Notes: a model not told the origin generated them from the sequence alone. Numbered from the stretch's first letter, positions 54,273 through 63,768 are shown. The stretch is 64,000 bases of DNA from Coriobacteriaceae bacterium (GCA_902364975.1 CABJFQ010000001.1:186001-250000), one strand, 5' to 3'. Numbers and translations are program-made.

Positions 54273-56117
54273 CTAGGCCTCCTTGGTCGTAGAAATAGAA
54301 TCGGACGATACTTCGACAGGTCCGCCAAAAGTACGGACAGCTGCGGCTCCACCGGCAAGCGGAGTCGCCATCTGGGCTTTTGTGCGTCGCGGTGCCGAAA
54401 CGGGAAGTTCAAAGGCAAAGCCCATCGCAAGCAAAAACCACGTAAGCGTATAGGTTGCAACCAGAGCGGCAACAAGGCCGCCCATCACGGCGCGTTGGGA
54501 AAATACGCTACATGCAGCCACAACCAGCACCGGAACCTCGCAGGCAGAAAGCGCAAGCACACCCTGCAGGAAGCCCGAGCGCCGATCGCGCGCAAGTGCC
54601 CCCGCGGCAACGCCGGCTATGCCTGGCAGCGCCAACGCCAGTGCGGCAATAATACCCGGTAGCGACCCAGACCACACGAGCGATCCCAAAGTCGCCGTCA
54701 CGCGAGCGCCCGACGCCAGCAGCGCGGCCGAAACCACGACCACAGCCCAAACCACGCCACAGACGACCGTCGCGCCGACCATCAGCGCGCGACGAACCGC
54801 GCGGCCAGACGCATCCATGGGGCACGGCGTGAGCGGCTCGCCGCGGAGCGAACGACCGACATTTTGCGCATAGTGGTCACAAAACGCCGAGAGCGCCGCC
54901 TCGACCGCCGCCGGCTCGGGACGATCTTTTTGATGGCTGGACAGACAGGCCATCACCACGTCGAACAGCTGGGCATCGACAAACGCCAGCGCATCGCGTA
55001 GCTCCTCGGAATCCGGCTCAAGCCCCAGCTGCTGGGCCTGCTCGGCCGCAGCGAGCGCCACATCGGGCTCACGACGAAGCAGCTGAGTCAAATCGCAACC
55101 GGGCGCATGGGCACCAATGGGATAGTCGGGCAGCGTGTCCATCTTGAGACGGTAGGGGCTGGCGATGTCGCGCGTCTTTTTGCGCGAACCCGAGGTGCCC
55201 GAAGTGCTCGGCGCGGCTTCGTATGGCGCGGCGCCGGCAATGAGCTCGTAAACCGTGCTTGCTGCGGCATAGACGTCGATCGCCGGCGACATACGCAAAG
55301 CGCGCAGGTCGGGAATATCGTCGGTGAGCATCTCGGGCGGGGCATAGGCAACCGTCGCGCGACGCAGCGTGGCATAGCGCTCCGTAAACGACGCCTTGCC
55401 GCCGGTACCGGCCACGGCCGACGCAGGCTCAAGCGTCAGCGACGAGCCAAAGTCGATCAGGCACAGGTCAAAGGTGCCCTCGGCAAGCTGCCGGTCAAGC
55501 GGTAGACGCGCCGTACGCACCATAATATTAGCGGGCGAGATATCGCGATGGACAAAGCCCTCGCCCACCAGGCTCATACGGCAGAGCAGATCGAACAGGT
55601 CGCGACCCAGACGCGCCGCCACAAGCGGCGATAGGCGGCCGGCATCGTCCACGGCAAAGCGCGAGCGCAAGCGGGCGAGCGTCTCGCCCTCGACCCATTC
55701 CATGACAATTGCAGGCACACCGTCGACCTCGCCCCAGCCATAGAGGCGGGGAAAGCCCTTAAGGCCCGAAAGGGCGCGATGGCATTCGTATTCCTCGCGA
55801 AACGCCGCTTTGAACTTGGCGACCAGCGCCTCATGGGCGGCGGCATCGTCAAACTCATCGCACGTTGGCAAGATGAGCTGCTTGAGTGCCACGGCCTCGC
55901 CTTGGGCGTTGACGGCACGCGTCACGCGGCCGATACCGCCACGGCGCATGGTGGCATCGTCGGCAAACAGTATCGTAAAACGACGCAGATAGGCAGGCAG
56001 TTCGTCCTGACCGAGCGCAATGGCCGGCTCAAACCCGTCGACACGCGCCAGGCGCAGGCCGACCATGGGATCGCGACCGAGCGATTGTGGTGTGGTGGAT
56101 GCAAGATCGGTCATCAT
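54273..56117 (-). CDS. Membrane-anchored Ser/Thr protein kinase
   Basis: A 614-residue protein. The kinase domain covers about residues 50-405: glycine loop RRGGIGRV, catalytic Lys in AVALKQLIL, HRDISPANIMV, and DFGSSLT. It is followed by four to five hydrophobic segments (about 435-580), so the kinase is tethered to the membrane from the cytoplasm. The HRD loop reads HRDISPAN, as in several bacterial kinases of this group. Its start overlaps the stop of the upstream exported protein gene (ATGA). No PASTA domains are present, unlike PknB. Confidence 0.9.
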   Translation of the reverse strand: MMTDLASTTPQSLGRDPMVGLRLARVDGFEPAIALGQDELPAYLRRFTILFADDATMRRGGIGRVTRAVNAQGEAVALKQLILPTCDEFDDAAAHEALVAKFKAAFREEYECHRALSGLKGFPRLYGWGEVDGVPAIVMEWVEGETLARLRSRFAVDDAGRLSPLVAARLGRDLFDLLCRMSLVGEGFVHRDISPANIMVRTARLPLDRQLAEGTFDLCLIDFGSSLTLEPASAVAGTGGKASFTERYATLRRATVAYAPPEMLTDDIPDLRALRMSPAIDVYAAASTVYELIAGAAPYEAAPSTSGTSGSRKKTRDIASPYRLKMDTLPDYPIGAHAPGCDLTQLLRREPDVALAAAEQAQQLGLEPDSEELRDALAFVDAQLFDVVMACLSSHQKDRPEPAAVEAALSAFCDHYAQNVGRSLRGEPLTPCPMDASGRAVRRALMVGATVVCGVVWAVVVVSAALLASGARVTATLGSLVWSGSLPGIIAALALALPGIAGVAAGALARDRRSGFLQGVLALSACEVPVLVVAACSVFSQRAVMGGLVAALVATYTLTWFLLAMGFAFELPVSAPRRTKAQMATPLAGGAAAVRTFGGPVEVSSDSISTTKEA

Positions 56118-57019
56118 AGGGCAAGCGCCGCCACGTTATTGTTGAAGTTACCGAGCGCGACGTCATCATCGCCGTAATGGCCGACCCATTGACATAGGTT
56201 GGTGTAACAGCCCCACAGATTGGCATACTGCTGATACCACTTTGACCGGGGCGAGAATGTCTGACGACCGAACTCGGCTCGAATGACAAACATCTCCCCG
56301 ACCAGGCTGTCGCACGGCCTGGGATCTCCCGTAGAGTTATAGGTCGAGACCACGTCATTGGCACGAGAAACATAGCCGTCGAGCATGTTGTACTTGGTCA
56401 CAAGCCAGCTGTGAATGCTCTCTTCCTCAGCAGCGGAAAGGCCACCGGAGTTTGCATCGTTGTCAGTGTTGCCGCCCGTCGAGCCGCCGTTTCCAGACCC
56501 TCCGGCAGAGGAACCCGACCCAGAGCCACCGCCCGAACTCGACGAATCCGAGCCGGAGCCAGAAGTATCCGAGCTACCGGGCTTTCCGGACTGCTGGGCG
56601 TCCTGCTCCTTCTGCTGCTCGACCTTATTCACCGTTGCCGCCACGCTATTGTTGGACAACCGATCGATGATCTTGGTGTTGGTGAGCACGATGGTTTTGC
56701 CATTGGCAAGCGTGACTTCGTTGTCCGGGGCCTCGGCGCCGTCCGCGTCGCCGGTGCCAAACACAATATGCGCGACCACACTTGCCCAAGCATATCCAGT
56801 CGTGGTCCCCAGGTCACTTTTGACCTCATGCCCCACGCGCGGTTCGCGTGCGGCATGTGCCTGCATCATGGACGGCACGGTCATGCCATAGGCAGAAACG
56901 CCAGCTATGACCAGCACCAGCGAGCAAGACAGCAGTGCGTACGCCCGCGGCGCCAAGCCCAGTCGGCGTCGCATGCGCACCGCGGCGCCGCGCTTTGTCT
57001 GAGTGCCACCGGGCCGCAT
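56114..57019 (-). CDS. Exported or membrane-anchored protein of unknown function
   Basis: A 301-residue protein. An Arg-rich N-terminus and one hydrophobic segment (AYALLSCSLVLVIAGVSAYG) form a membrane anchor. An external region of ~100 residues comes next, then a striking Ser/Gly-rich linker (about 160-200) and a C-terminal domain with two Cys pairs (DPRPCDSLVGEM, LWGCYTNLCQWVG). The ATG at 57019 follows GGAGGAGAACGC. It is translationally coupled to the kinase gene, suggesting an extracellular sensor or a kinase substrate; this is inference. Confidence 0.75.
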   Translation of the reverse strand: MRPGGTQTKRGAAVRMRRRLGLAPRAYALLSCSLVLVIAGVSAYGMTVPSMMQAHAAREPRVGHEVKSDLGTTTGYAWASVVAHIVFGTGDADGAEAPDNEVTLANGKTIVLTNTKIIDRLSNNSVAATVNKVEQQKEQDAQQSGKPGSSDTSGSGSDSSSSGGGSGSGSSAGGSGNGGSTGGNTDNDANSGGLSAAEEESIHSWLVTKYNMLDGYVSRANDVVSTYNSTGDPRPCDSLVGEMFVIRAEFGRQTFSPRSKWYQQYANLWGCYTNLCQWVGHYGDDDVALGNFNNNVAALAL

Positions 57020-57197
57020 GCGTTCTCCTCCAACAAAAACACGCCGCTCGGGAGCGGCGCATTCATTCGAATCCATATTTGAGTGTATCAGCGAACCCAA
57101 AAGGTTGCGCAACGAATGGGCAAATTAAGGATGCGAGTGGAAGCATCCATGCGATAAGCGGATACAAAGCATCTTTGTTGCACAACAAACTTACAGT

Positions 57198-57227
57198 CGC
57201 ACGGGGAAATTATGGCTACCCCGTGCG
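57198..57227 (-). terminator. Hairpin after recR
   Basis: A 9-bp perfect stem CGCACGGGG / CCCCGTGCG lies about 40 bp past the recR stop, without a clear T-run. Termination is plausible but may be weak. Confidence 0.4.
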
Positions 57228-57264
57228 TCGCGATGAAGACATACGGCAGGAGCAGGCTCGCCAC

Positions 57265-57861
57265 CTAAATCGTGCGACGGGCCTCGATGGCGCGCCCAAG
57301 CGTAAGCTCGTCGGCATACTCCAGGTCGCCGCCCACGGGAAGGCCGCTCGCCAGACGCGATACCTCAACGCCCAGCGGCTTGATAGTGCGGGCCAGGTAG
57401 CTCGCCGTGGTCTCGCCCTCGATATTGGGGTTGGTGGCGATGATGACCTCGTGGATGTCCTCGTGGCCCAAGCGTGCCAGCAGCTCACGAATGTGCAACT
57501 GCTCGGGACCAATCTTGTCCATGGGACTGATCACGCCGCCCAATACGTGGTAGAGACCGTGGTAGCTGCCCGTGCGCTCAATCGCCTGGACATCGCGCGG
57601 CTCGCCCACCACGCAAATGCGAGTAGTGTCGCGCATCGAATCCTGGCAGATGGAGCACTCGTCGGCCGTGGCGTAGTTAAAGCAACGGCTGCAAAAGTGG
57701 ACCTCCTGCTTAACCTCCAGGATGGCCTCGGCCAGGCGGCGGGCCTCCTCGGCATCGGCCTCGAGCAGGTAATAGGCGATGCGCTGGGCCGACTTGGGAC
57801 CAATGCCCGGCAGACGGCCCAGCTCATCGAGCAGTTTTTGCAGACTGTGATTCGCACTCAT
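57265..57861 (-). CDS. recR: Recombination protein RecR
   Basis: A 198-residue RecR. It has the helix-hairpin-helix [17 protein letters not shown], the four-Cys zinc finger (FCSRCFN...ECSICQDS) and the Toprim domain ([17 protein letters not shown]...[12 protein letters not shown]). It works with RecF/RecO in loading RecA at gaps. It begins 13 bp after ybaB on the same strand, the usual dnaX-ybaB-recR order. The ribosome site is weak. Confidence 0.97.
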   Translation of the reverse strand: MSANHSLQKLLDELGRLPGIGPKSAQRIAYYLLEADAEEARRLAEAILEVKQEVHFCSRCFNYATADECSICQDSMRDTTRICVVGEPRDVQAIERTGSYHGLYHVLGGVISPMDKIGPEQLHIRELLARLGHEDIHEVIIATNPNIEGETTASYLARTIKPLGVEVSRLASGLPVGGDLEYADELTLGRAIEARRTI

Positions 57862-57874
57862 ATATATGCGTGTC

Positions 57875-58195
57875 TTAGAACGGCATGCCCGGGATGTTGA
57901 GGCCGCCGGTGATGGCGCCCATCTGCTTGTTGGCGAGCTCGTTGACGCCGCGGACGGCCTCGTTGACGGCAGCCATGATCATGTCCTGCAGCATATCGAC
58001 GTCCTCGGGATCGAGGGCATCGGGGTCAATAGTGAGGTTGACGAGCTCCATCTCGCCGTTAACGGTCACCTTGACCATACCGCCGCCGGCAGAGGCGTCG
58101 ACGGTCTGGGACTTGAGGTTCTCCTGCGCGGCGGCAAGCTGCTCCTGCATCTTGCGAGCCTGCTTCATCATCTGCTGCATGTTCATACCGGCCAT
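57875..58195 (-). CDS. ybaB: YbaB/EbfC nucleoid-associated protein
   Basis: A 106-residue YbaB protein starting [20 protein letters not shown], followed by [33 protein letters not shown], the family pattern. It binds DNA as a dimer. The start has GGAGCCATT. It is separated from dnaX by an inserted plus-strand gene (58545-59018). Confidence 0.97.
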   Translation of the reverse strand: MAGMNMQQMMKQARKMQEQLAAAQENLKSQTVDASAGGGMVKVTVNGEMELVNLTIDPDALDPEDVDMLQDMIMAAVNEAVRGVNELANKQMGAITGGLNIPGMPF

Positions 58196-58370
58196 AATGG
58201 CTCCTTTACGTGCGGCCGCACGCCGAGCTGCAAGGGCAGCCGGAGCGCGGCGGGACTTTCAAGCTCAAAAATCGTACCACGGCGTGAGGCCAGCGAACGG
58301 GGCGGACACGCTACCTCAGTCGATATACATGTCCTTGAGCGTGACGCACGCCCAAGATTATGCAAGGTCG

Positions 58371-58392
58371 AATTATGCAAGGTTGCATAATT
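58371..58392. promoter_or_regulatory. 22-bp perfect palindrome
   Basis: AATTATGCAAGGTTGCATAA continues TT: two 10-bp arms around GG. A further half-site (ATTATGCAAGG) begins at 58357. It lies between ybaB and the plus-strand gene and is a good dimer-binding site for an unknown regulator. Confidence 0.5.
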
Positions 58393-58503
58393 ATCTCAAG
58401 CTACATCTAGCAGAGCTGGAACCAGGCAGTTTATGCGTAGGGCTACAAGGCTACATGGCAAAATGCCGAGCCGCTGCTCGAGGCGGCACGCATGGCGGCT
58501 GGG

Positions 58504-58509
58504 TATAAT
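58504..58509 (+). promoter_or_regulatory. Likely -10 box (TATAAT)
   Basis: A perfect TATAAT preceded by GGG lies 36 bp before the GTG of the 58545 gene. No strong -35 is seen. Confidence 0.4.
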
Positions 58510-58544
58510 TTGATTGTCATAGATGACGATTTGGAGGTGCCCTC

Positions 58545-59018
58545 GTGAATGTCCCAGCCGTACTCCAAAACATCCGCTCAAAACACCCCGTTGCATATGT
58601 GGTTCTCTATCTCTTTGTCGTCTGGGTATTACTGGTTATCATCACCCATGCCATAGCTTTTGGAGCAGAACTGCTGATAGCCAGCTCGGACCAGCCCGTC
58701 GTCAAATGGGAGACGACCGATGAATGCACCGACGGAACCCGAACCATTTACTACAACAGCCCGTCCCTCTACCAAGAGTTCAAGGTCAAGATAAAGGACT
58801 CCAAGATTGTCGATGCCGAACTGGGCTCTTTATTTACAATCGGAGCAACCGTCAACGCCGAGCAAGTCGAGTACACGGACAGCCATGCGACGTATCGTAT
58901 CGACCTCAGCATCCTAGGCCGACCGTCACGCGCCTGTCTGCTCGAATGCGATATACGCGGCACCACGTTGCACATGTCCGAAATACAGATGCGCCCGGGC
59001 AAGGGGTTCTCTTCTTGA
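58545..59018 (+). CDS. Hypothetical single-pass membrane protein inserted in the dnaX-recR locus
   Basis: A 157-residue protein with a GTG start after GGAGGTGCCCTC. One N-terminal helix (VVLYLFVVWVLLVIITHAIAFG) is followed by an outside domain that looks beta-rich (TIYYNSPSLYQEFKVKIKDSKIVD). No family is recognised. It is read against the flanking dnaX and ybaB genes and splits a usually tight operon. It ends 21 bp from the dnaX stop. Confidence 0.75.
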   Translation: MNVPAVLQNIRSKHPVAYVVLYLFVVWVLLVIITHAIAFGAELLIASSDQPVVKWETTDECTDGTRTIYYNSPSLYQEFKVKIKDSKIVDAELGSLFTIGATVNAEQVEYTDSHATYRIDLSILGRPSRACLLECDIRGTTLHMSEIQMRPGKGFSS

Positions 59019-59039
59019 GCAGTATACCCGCCTGCGCAG

Positions 59040-61520
59040 CTACTCCACCGGCTTGAAGATGGTGGACTGGCCGAAGACGCTGCGGATGAGGGCTTTGGCC
59101 TCGTCCTCGGTCTGCGGGATGCTCGGGGCTGCACCCTGATGGCCGAAGGGGCCGCCCGCACCGGAGTTGGACTCCCAGGGAGCTGCAGGAGCGTCCTCCT
59201 CTTTGGGGGCAGTTGCAGCGGACTTGGGCGCGGACGCCGCACCCGGCACGTCGAACGGAGGCAGATCGTCCCCACCAGCATCGGCAACAAAACCGCCAAC
59301 CATGGCATCGTCGTAGGGAACCTGCTCGGATTCCCATGGCGCAGACGGCGCGGCGGGCTGAGCCTTGGGAGCGGACGCGCGCTCGGGCGCTCGGGGCGCG
59401 GGCTCGGTCGGGAGCTTGCCCGTGGCAGGAGCGCCGGCGGGGTTGTCGGAGCGCAGCCAGGGGGCTTTGCCCAGGTCAGACGACTTGGGCGCGGGCGAGG
59501 CAGGCTTGGGCGCGGGTGTCGGAGCAGCCGGTTTGGCCATGACGGGCTTAGGCGCCGACGGGGTCGGCGCCGCTATCGGTGCTGCTTTTGGCTGCGTCGC
59601 GCTGGCGCTCGAGGATGCAGGGGCCGCCGAGGACACGGGTTGCGGGTCCGCAGATACCGCAGCCCGTGCAGATGGAGAATGCTCCTCATGTTGAGGAGCC
59701 GGCGTGCCACCCCCATCCAGGACATAGTCGACGGTACGACGACCGAAGACCGCACTGACTGTCGGCAGGACCACCGACTGCGTGTCGGCGCGTCCAAGCA
59801 TCTTGATGGCAAAGGTCGAGCCCGCGGGGAACGAGACCGTGAGCCTGGAGCCGTCGTCAGCCGTGGCGCGGGCATTGAGCAAAAGCCCCGCGTAGGAAGC
59901 CTGACGCGCCTTGACACGCTCGACAACCTCGGCCCATTTGCGCTGCAGCTCTCCGGCATCCTCGACCGCGGGCGTCTCGGCAGTACCGGCGGCGGCAACC
60001 TGGGCGGCATTGTTGGACTGGGGCTTAGGTGCCGGAGCGGTGGCAGGCGCGGGAGCCGCAACGGGCTGAGGCGTCGGAGTCGGCGCAGGCTGAGGTGCAG
60101 GCGCTGCAGGCTTGGAAGCTGACACGGACGCAGAACGGGACGCAGGCTGGGCAGCCGGAACAGCAGCACCACGGTCCCAAGGCATACCGCCCTGGCGCGC
60201 GGACGTAGCAGCGGGGGCAGCGGATGCCGCCGGAGCGGCAGCACGAGCGCCCGAAATTAGCGTCGGCTGTTGGGCAGCAGCGGGTACGGATGCTGCAGGC
60301 GCGGCGGCCTGAGCAGCAGCCACGCTCGCCGGCACGGCGCCGTTGGCAACCATGGCCTCCAAGCGGGCCACGCGCTCGGCCAATGCCTCAATCGTTAAAT
60401 CGGCCTCGGGACGTGCCAGGCGCGTGCAGGCGATCTCGAGCACCAGGCGCACGTCGCTCGCGCCCCTCATCTCCAGTGCGGCATCGTCGAGCACCGTCAG
60501 CACACGGGCCAGGCGGTCGGCAGGATGCTCGCCAAAGGCAGCGGCCTCGGCAGCAAGCGCCTCGGCCTGCTCGGAGCCGCCCTCAAACAGCTCGGCACGG
60601 GCACCGGCAACGCAGGCAACGTACACGTCACGCACATGCGCCACCAGGTCGCGCGTCAGCTCCAGCAGGTCGTTTCCTTCCTCGACCTGCGCACGGATCA
60701 GTCCATAGAGCTCGGCAACATCGCGATCGGCAATGGCGCGGGAAAACTCGCCCAGAATCTGGTCCGAAACCTCGCCTAAAAGCGAGCGGGCGTCGTCCGC
60801 ATGCACAGAACCGTTGCCAAAGACGCTCAGCTGCTCCAGCGTGGACAACGCGTCGCGCATACCGCCCTTGGCATGGCGCGCCACGATAGCCAGCGCCTCA
60901 TCGTCGTAATCGAAGCCCTCCTGCTCGCACACGTATGCCAGGCGACGCTCGATATCCTCGTTGCCGATGCGATGGAAATCGAAACGCTGGCAGCGCGAGA
61001 GGATGGTCTCCAGAATCTTTTGCGGGTCGGTGGTGCACAGCACAAAGATCACGTGTGCCGGCGGCTCCTCGAGCGTCTTGAGCAGCGCGTTGAACGCCGC
61101 CGTCGTGAGCATGTGGACCTCGTCGATGATATAGATCTTGTACTTGCCGCGCACCGGGGCAAAGTTGACGGAGTTGATGATTTCCTCGCGCACATTGTCC
61201 ACGCCCGTGCGGGAGGCGGCATCGAGCTCGTAGACATCGGGGTGGTTACCCTCGGCAATGAGCTCGCACTCCTCGCAAGTACCGTCGGGCATGCAGCCGC
61301 TTGCACCCTCGGCGCGCGCCGCCTCGGCATTGCGGCACAGCAGCGCCTTGGCCAGAATGCGCGCCATGGTGGTCTTGCCCGTGCCGCGCGGTCCGCAGAA
61401 CAGGTAGGCGTGGGACAGGCGCCCCTCGGTGATGGCGTGCTCGAGCGTCGAGACGATATGCTGCTGGCCCACCACGGAGTCAAAGGTGAGCGGGCGATAC
61501 TTTCGGTACAACGATTCCAT
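59040..61520 (-). CDS. dnaX: DNA polymerase III gamma/tau subunit
   Basis: An 826-residue clamp-loader ATPase. Walker A is GPRGTGKTT (residues 43-51), with zinc ligands in CRNAEAAR...CMPDGTCEEC, Walker B IIDEVHMLT and sensor 1 CTTDPQKIL. After domain III (about 390), a long Ala/Pro-rich low-complexity linker (about 400-490) is followed by a short globular part and another Pro/Ala-rich stretch. The C-terminus TIFKPVE is short. It loads the sliding clamp and couples polymerase to DnaB. The ATG at 61520 follows GGGGGAGC. I see no slippery A-run that would make a separate gamma form. Confidence 0.96.
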   Translation of the reverse strand: MESLYRKYRPLTFDSVVGQQHIVSTLEHAITEGRLSHAYLFCGPRGTGKTTMARILAKALLCRNAEAARAEGASGCMPDGTCEECELIAEGNHPDVYELDAASRTGVDNVREEIINSVNFAPVRGKYKIYIIDEVHMLTTAAFNALLKTLEEPPAHVIFVLCTTDPQKILETILSRCQRFDFHRIGNEDIERRLAYVCEQEGFDYDDEALAIVARHAKGGMRDALSTLEQLSVFGNGSVHADDARSLLGEVSDQILGEFSRAIADRDVAELYGLIRAQVEEGNDLLELTRDLVAHVRDVYVACVAGARAELFEGGSEQAEALAAEAAAFGEHPADRLARVLTVLDDAALEMRGASDVRLVLEIACTRLARPEADLTIEALAERVARLEAMVANGAVPASVAAAQAAAPAASVPAAAQQPTLISGARAAAPAASAAPAATSARQGGMPWDRGAAVPAAQPASRSASVSASKPAAPAPQPAPTPTPQPVAAPAPATAPAPKPQSNNAAQVAAAGTAETPAVEDAGELQRKWAEVVERVKARQASYAGLLLNARATADDGSRLTVSFPAGSTFAIKMLGRADTQSVVLPTVSAVFGRRTVDYVLDGGGTPAPQHEEHSPSARAAVSADPQPVSSAAPASSSASATQPKAAPIAAPTPSAPKPVMAKPAAPTPAPKPASPAPKSSDLGKAPWLRSDNPAGAPATGKLPTEPAPRAPERASAPKAQPAAPSAPWESEQVPYDDAMVGGFVADAGGDDLPPFDVPGAASAPKSAATAPKEEDAPAAPWESNSGAGGPFGHQGAAPSIPQTEDEAKALIRSVFGQSTIFKPVE

Positions 61521-61636
61521 GGGTGCTCCCCCGGGTATACTGAGTCTTGTTGCCGCGGCGGCCATGCGGTCGCACGGCATACTGCATTCCATAATAACCC
61601 GTACGGCGAGCCCGCCGCGATAGGAGTCCAAAGAGC

Positions 61637-62353
61637 ATGGCAGACGCAGAGAGCAACCTCGTTCCCTCCGAAGCAGCCGACCAGGTCGAGGTCGCGCTCG
61701 AGGAGCAGGCCGCAGCCGACGACGGCATCCTGTACCTCAACGAGTACCAATACGAAAACGACCTCGTCACCGACTTCGCCCGCCTGGTCGCCTCGCCCAG
61801 GCGTCGCGGCTCGCTGTATGTCGCCGCGGCAATTGCCGCGCTCATCGGCATCGGCATGCTGGTGGCCGGCGGCAACTGGATCAAGTTTGGCGTCGTCTTG
61901 ATCGTATTCGGCGCCTTTTTGGCCTGGTGGAGCAAAAACCTGCACCACACCCTCGCCCGCGACTTTATCGACGCCGTTGAGGCCGACGAGTCCATGGGTG
62001 GCCGCTATCGCCGCGTCGCCGCCAACGAGGACGGCCTGATGGTTTGGGGCACGAGCGGCAAGTCGCAGTTCTTCCCGTTTGAAAAGCTCGACCACGTGCT
62101 CGACGGCGAGCGCATCTTTGTGGCCATGTTCGCCGACCAGGGCGTGACGATCCCTAAGGACACCTTTGTCCGCGGCGATGCCGAGCAGTTCGGTCCCTTC
62201 CTTAAGGCGCGCATCAACAAAAAACTCCGCATCGAGACCAAACGCAAGAAGATGAAGGCAGAAAAGGCCGCTGCCGAAGCAAAACAGGGCGACAAGCCCC
62301 AGGAGACCAAGGGCAAGCAGCGCAAGCAGAAGAAGAGCAAGAAGAAGCGGTAG
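61637..62353 (+). CDS. YcxB-like membrane protein of unknown function
   Basis: A 238-residue protein. It has an acidic N-terminus, two close hydrophobic segments (LYVAAAIAALIGIGMLVAGG and IKFGVVLIVFGAFLAWW) and a cytoplasmic domain with the YcxB-type pattern (GLMVWGTSGKSQFFPFEKLDHVLDGERIFVAMF). A strongly basic Lys-rich tail (KKMKAEKAAAEAK...KKSKKKR) ends the protein. It is divergent from dnaX. Confidence 0.75.
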   Translation: MADAESNLVPSEAADQVEVALEEQAAADDGILYLNEYQYENDLVTDFARLVASPRRRGSLYVAAAIAALIGIGMLVAGGNWIKFGVVLIVFGAFLAWWSKNLHHTLARDFIDAVEADESMGGRYRRVAANEDGLMVWGTSGKSQFFPFEKLDHVLDGERIFVAMFADQGVTIPKDTFVRGDAEQFGPFLKARINKKLRIETKRKKMKAEKAAAEAKQGDKPQETKGKQRKQKKSKKKR

Positions 62354-62380
62354 GCCGGCCGACACCGAAGGCGCCTCGTC

Positions 62381-62420
62381 CCGCGCCCGATTCCGGGCCG
62401 GGGCGCCTGGAATCGGGCGC
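62381..62420. terminator. Bidirectional inverted repeat between convergent genes
   Basis: A 13-bp perfect stem CGCGCCCGATTCC / GGAATCGGGCGCG lies between the stops of the 61637 gene and the 62459 gene. No long T-run is present. Confidence 0.5.
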
Positions 62421-62458
62421 GCGTACCGCCAATGGACCCGTTTTGCCTTGCTCTCGAG

Positions 62459-63127
62459 CTATTTCACTTCAAACCTTAAGAGCCTCCGCTCCGGCAGATC
62501 GGTCATCTTCATCGTGTAAGTCCCGGGAAATGCTTTCTCAAAACGGACGGTCTCGTAACCTTCGAAATAGTCGTTGGTGTTCTGCATCATAAATGGGACG
62601 AGCAACTCGTTTTCTGCCCCAACCTCCACGGCAAACGCAGCAGAGCCGCCAAGGACCGGCATGGCTTGCGTTATCAGATCGGTATTGACTACAAAATCAT
62701 AGTTTGGCGCAGACTCCGGAACCAGATGCCAAACATACGCTTTGATTCCACCGTCGATATTATCCCTATTTCTGACACGCATCTTTACGGCGATAACGCA
62801 CGTGATGTCGGCATCCTTCAGTCTCGTTTTCGTATCCACGGTGCCATATTTTGAATAATCGTCATGTGCTCGTTTGAGATACTCGCGCGGCGTGAGCAAC
62901 TCTGCCCCGTCTATGCAAAACGAATACCCATCAGTCACCACATCCTTCGACCCCAGAAACGCTCCATCCATCGAGAGCCATTCGCCCTCCGCGTAATATT
63001 TCTCAGGAATGACCGTCCGGTTCCCGTTAACGACGCTCACCCTCATGCCCGCAAGGCCGGCAGCAGCACAGCAAAAAAGCGCGAGCGCCGATCTTCTCGT
63101 CCACAGGGTCTTCTTCATCGCGCTCAC
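62459..63127 (-). CDS. Exported protein of unknown function linked to an ABC transporter (possibly DUF5028-like)
   Basis: A 222-residue protein. The N-terminal signal/anchor (RRSALALFCCAAAGLAGMRV) is followed by an outside domain (TVIPEKYYAEGEWLSMDGAFL...YSFCIDGAELLTPREYLKRA...) that I cannot place with confidence. The GTG start at 63127 overlaps the ATPase stop (GTGA); an in-frame ATG at 63118 is the alternative. It is the last gene of an ABC-2 operon, so a role with that transporter is likely. Confidence 0.7.
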   Translation of the reverse strand: MSAMKKTLWTRRSALALFCCAAAGLAGMRVSVVNGNRTVIPEKYYAEGEWLSMDGAFLGSKDVVTDGYSFCIDGAELLTPREYLKRAHDDYSKYGTVDTKTRLKDADITCVIAVKMRVRNRDNIDGGIKAYVWHLVPESAPNYDFVVNTDLITQAMPVLGGSAAFAVEVGAENELLVPFMMQNTNDYFEGYETVRFEKAFPGTYTMKMTDLPERRLLRFEVK

Positions 63128-63768
63128 GACCTTTCCCGAACTTTCACAACGGCACCGTCGCGCATGCAGTAAACCCGATCGGCCAGTTCCTCGAGCACCT
63201 CTCCGTCATGGCTGGACAGAAGGACCTCACGACCCGTTGATGCCGCCATCGCCACAACGCGCTTGAGCATTTCAACGCCCGCTTCGTCGAGGGCATTCGT
63301 TGGCTCATCGAGAACAAGCAGCTTCGGCTTCTCCATAATTGCCGCAGCTATCCCCAGACGCTGCTTCATCCCAAGCGAGTATGCTCGGAACTTCTTTTTT
63401 TCGTCTGCATCGAGCCCCACGAGCCGCAGGGCAGAGCGAATGTCCTCGGGGGTGGCAACGCCCTTGATCTGAGCGATGAGCTTCAGATTGTCGTAGCCAG
63501 ACAGATATCCCAAAAAGGAAGGCGCCTCGATCAACATCCCCAGACTCGGCGGGAACGAGATGTCCGCCCCAAGCCTTTGGCCATCGATAGAGATTTCGCC
63601 TTCGGTAGGCTTGATCAACCCGCAAACCGCTCGCATGAGCATGGTCTTACCCGAACCGTTTATCCCCTGAAGCCCGACCACAGTCCCAGGGTCAACCTCG
63701 ATGGACACGTTGCGCAGAACATCGTTTTTGCCCATGCGCTTCGATACGTCCCTAACGATCACGCTCAT
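63124..63768 (-). CDS. ABC transporter ATP-binding protein
   Basis: A 214-residue ATPase. Walker A is GLQGINGSGKTMLMRAV, signature is YSLGMKQRLGIAAA, Walker B is LLVLDEPTNALDE and switch His is LLSSHDGEVLEE. The short size and signature are typical of ABC-2-type multidrug or lantibiotic-immunity exporters. The ATG at 63768 overlaps the stop of the upstream permease gene (ATGA). Substrate unknown. Confidence 0.92.
   Translation of the reverse strand: MSVIVRDVSKRMGKNDVLRNVSIEVDPGTVVGLQGINGSGKTMLMRAVCGLIKPTEGEISIDGQRLGADISFPPSLGMLIEAPSFLGYLSGYDNLKLIAQIKGVATPEDIRSALRLVGLDADEKKKFRAYSLGMKQRLGIAAAIMEKPKLLVLDEPTNALDEAGVEMLKRVVAMAASTGREVLLSSHDGEVLEELADRVYCMRDGAVVKVRERS

Noticed and set aside
59040..61520. 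Programmed frameshift in dnaX producing a gamma form
   Set aside because: No A-AAA-AAG type slippery run was found near the end of domain III; the Ala/Pro linker codons are GC-rich.
61521..61636. SRP (4.5S) RNA gene upstream of dnaX, where it sits in some bacteria
   Set aside because: The 116-bp spacer lacks the conserved GGAA/GCAG tetraloop region of SRP RNA.
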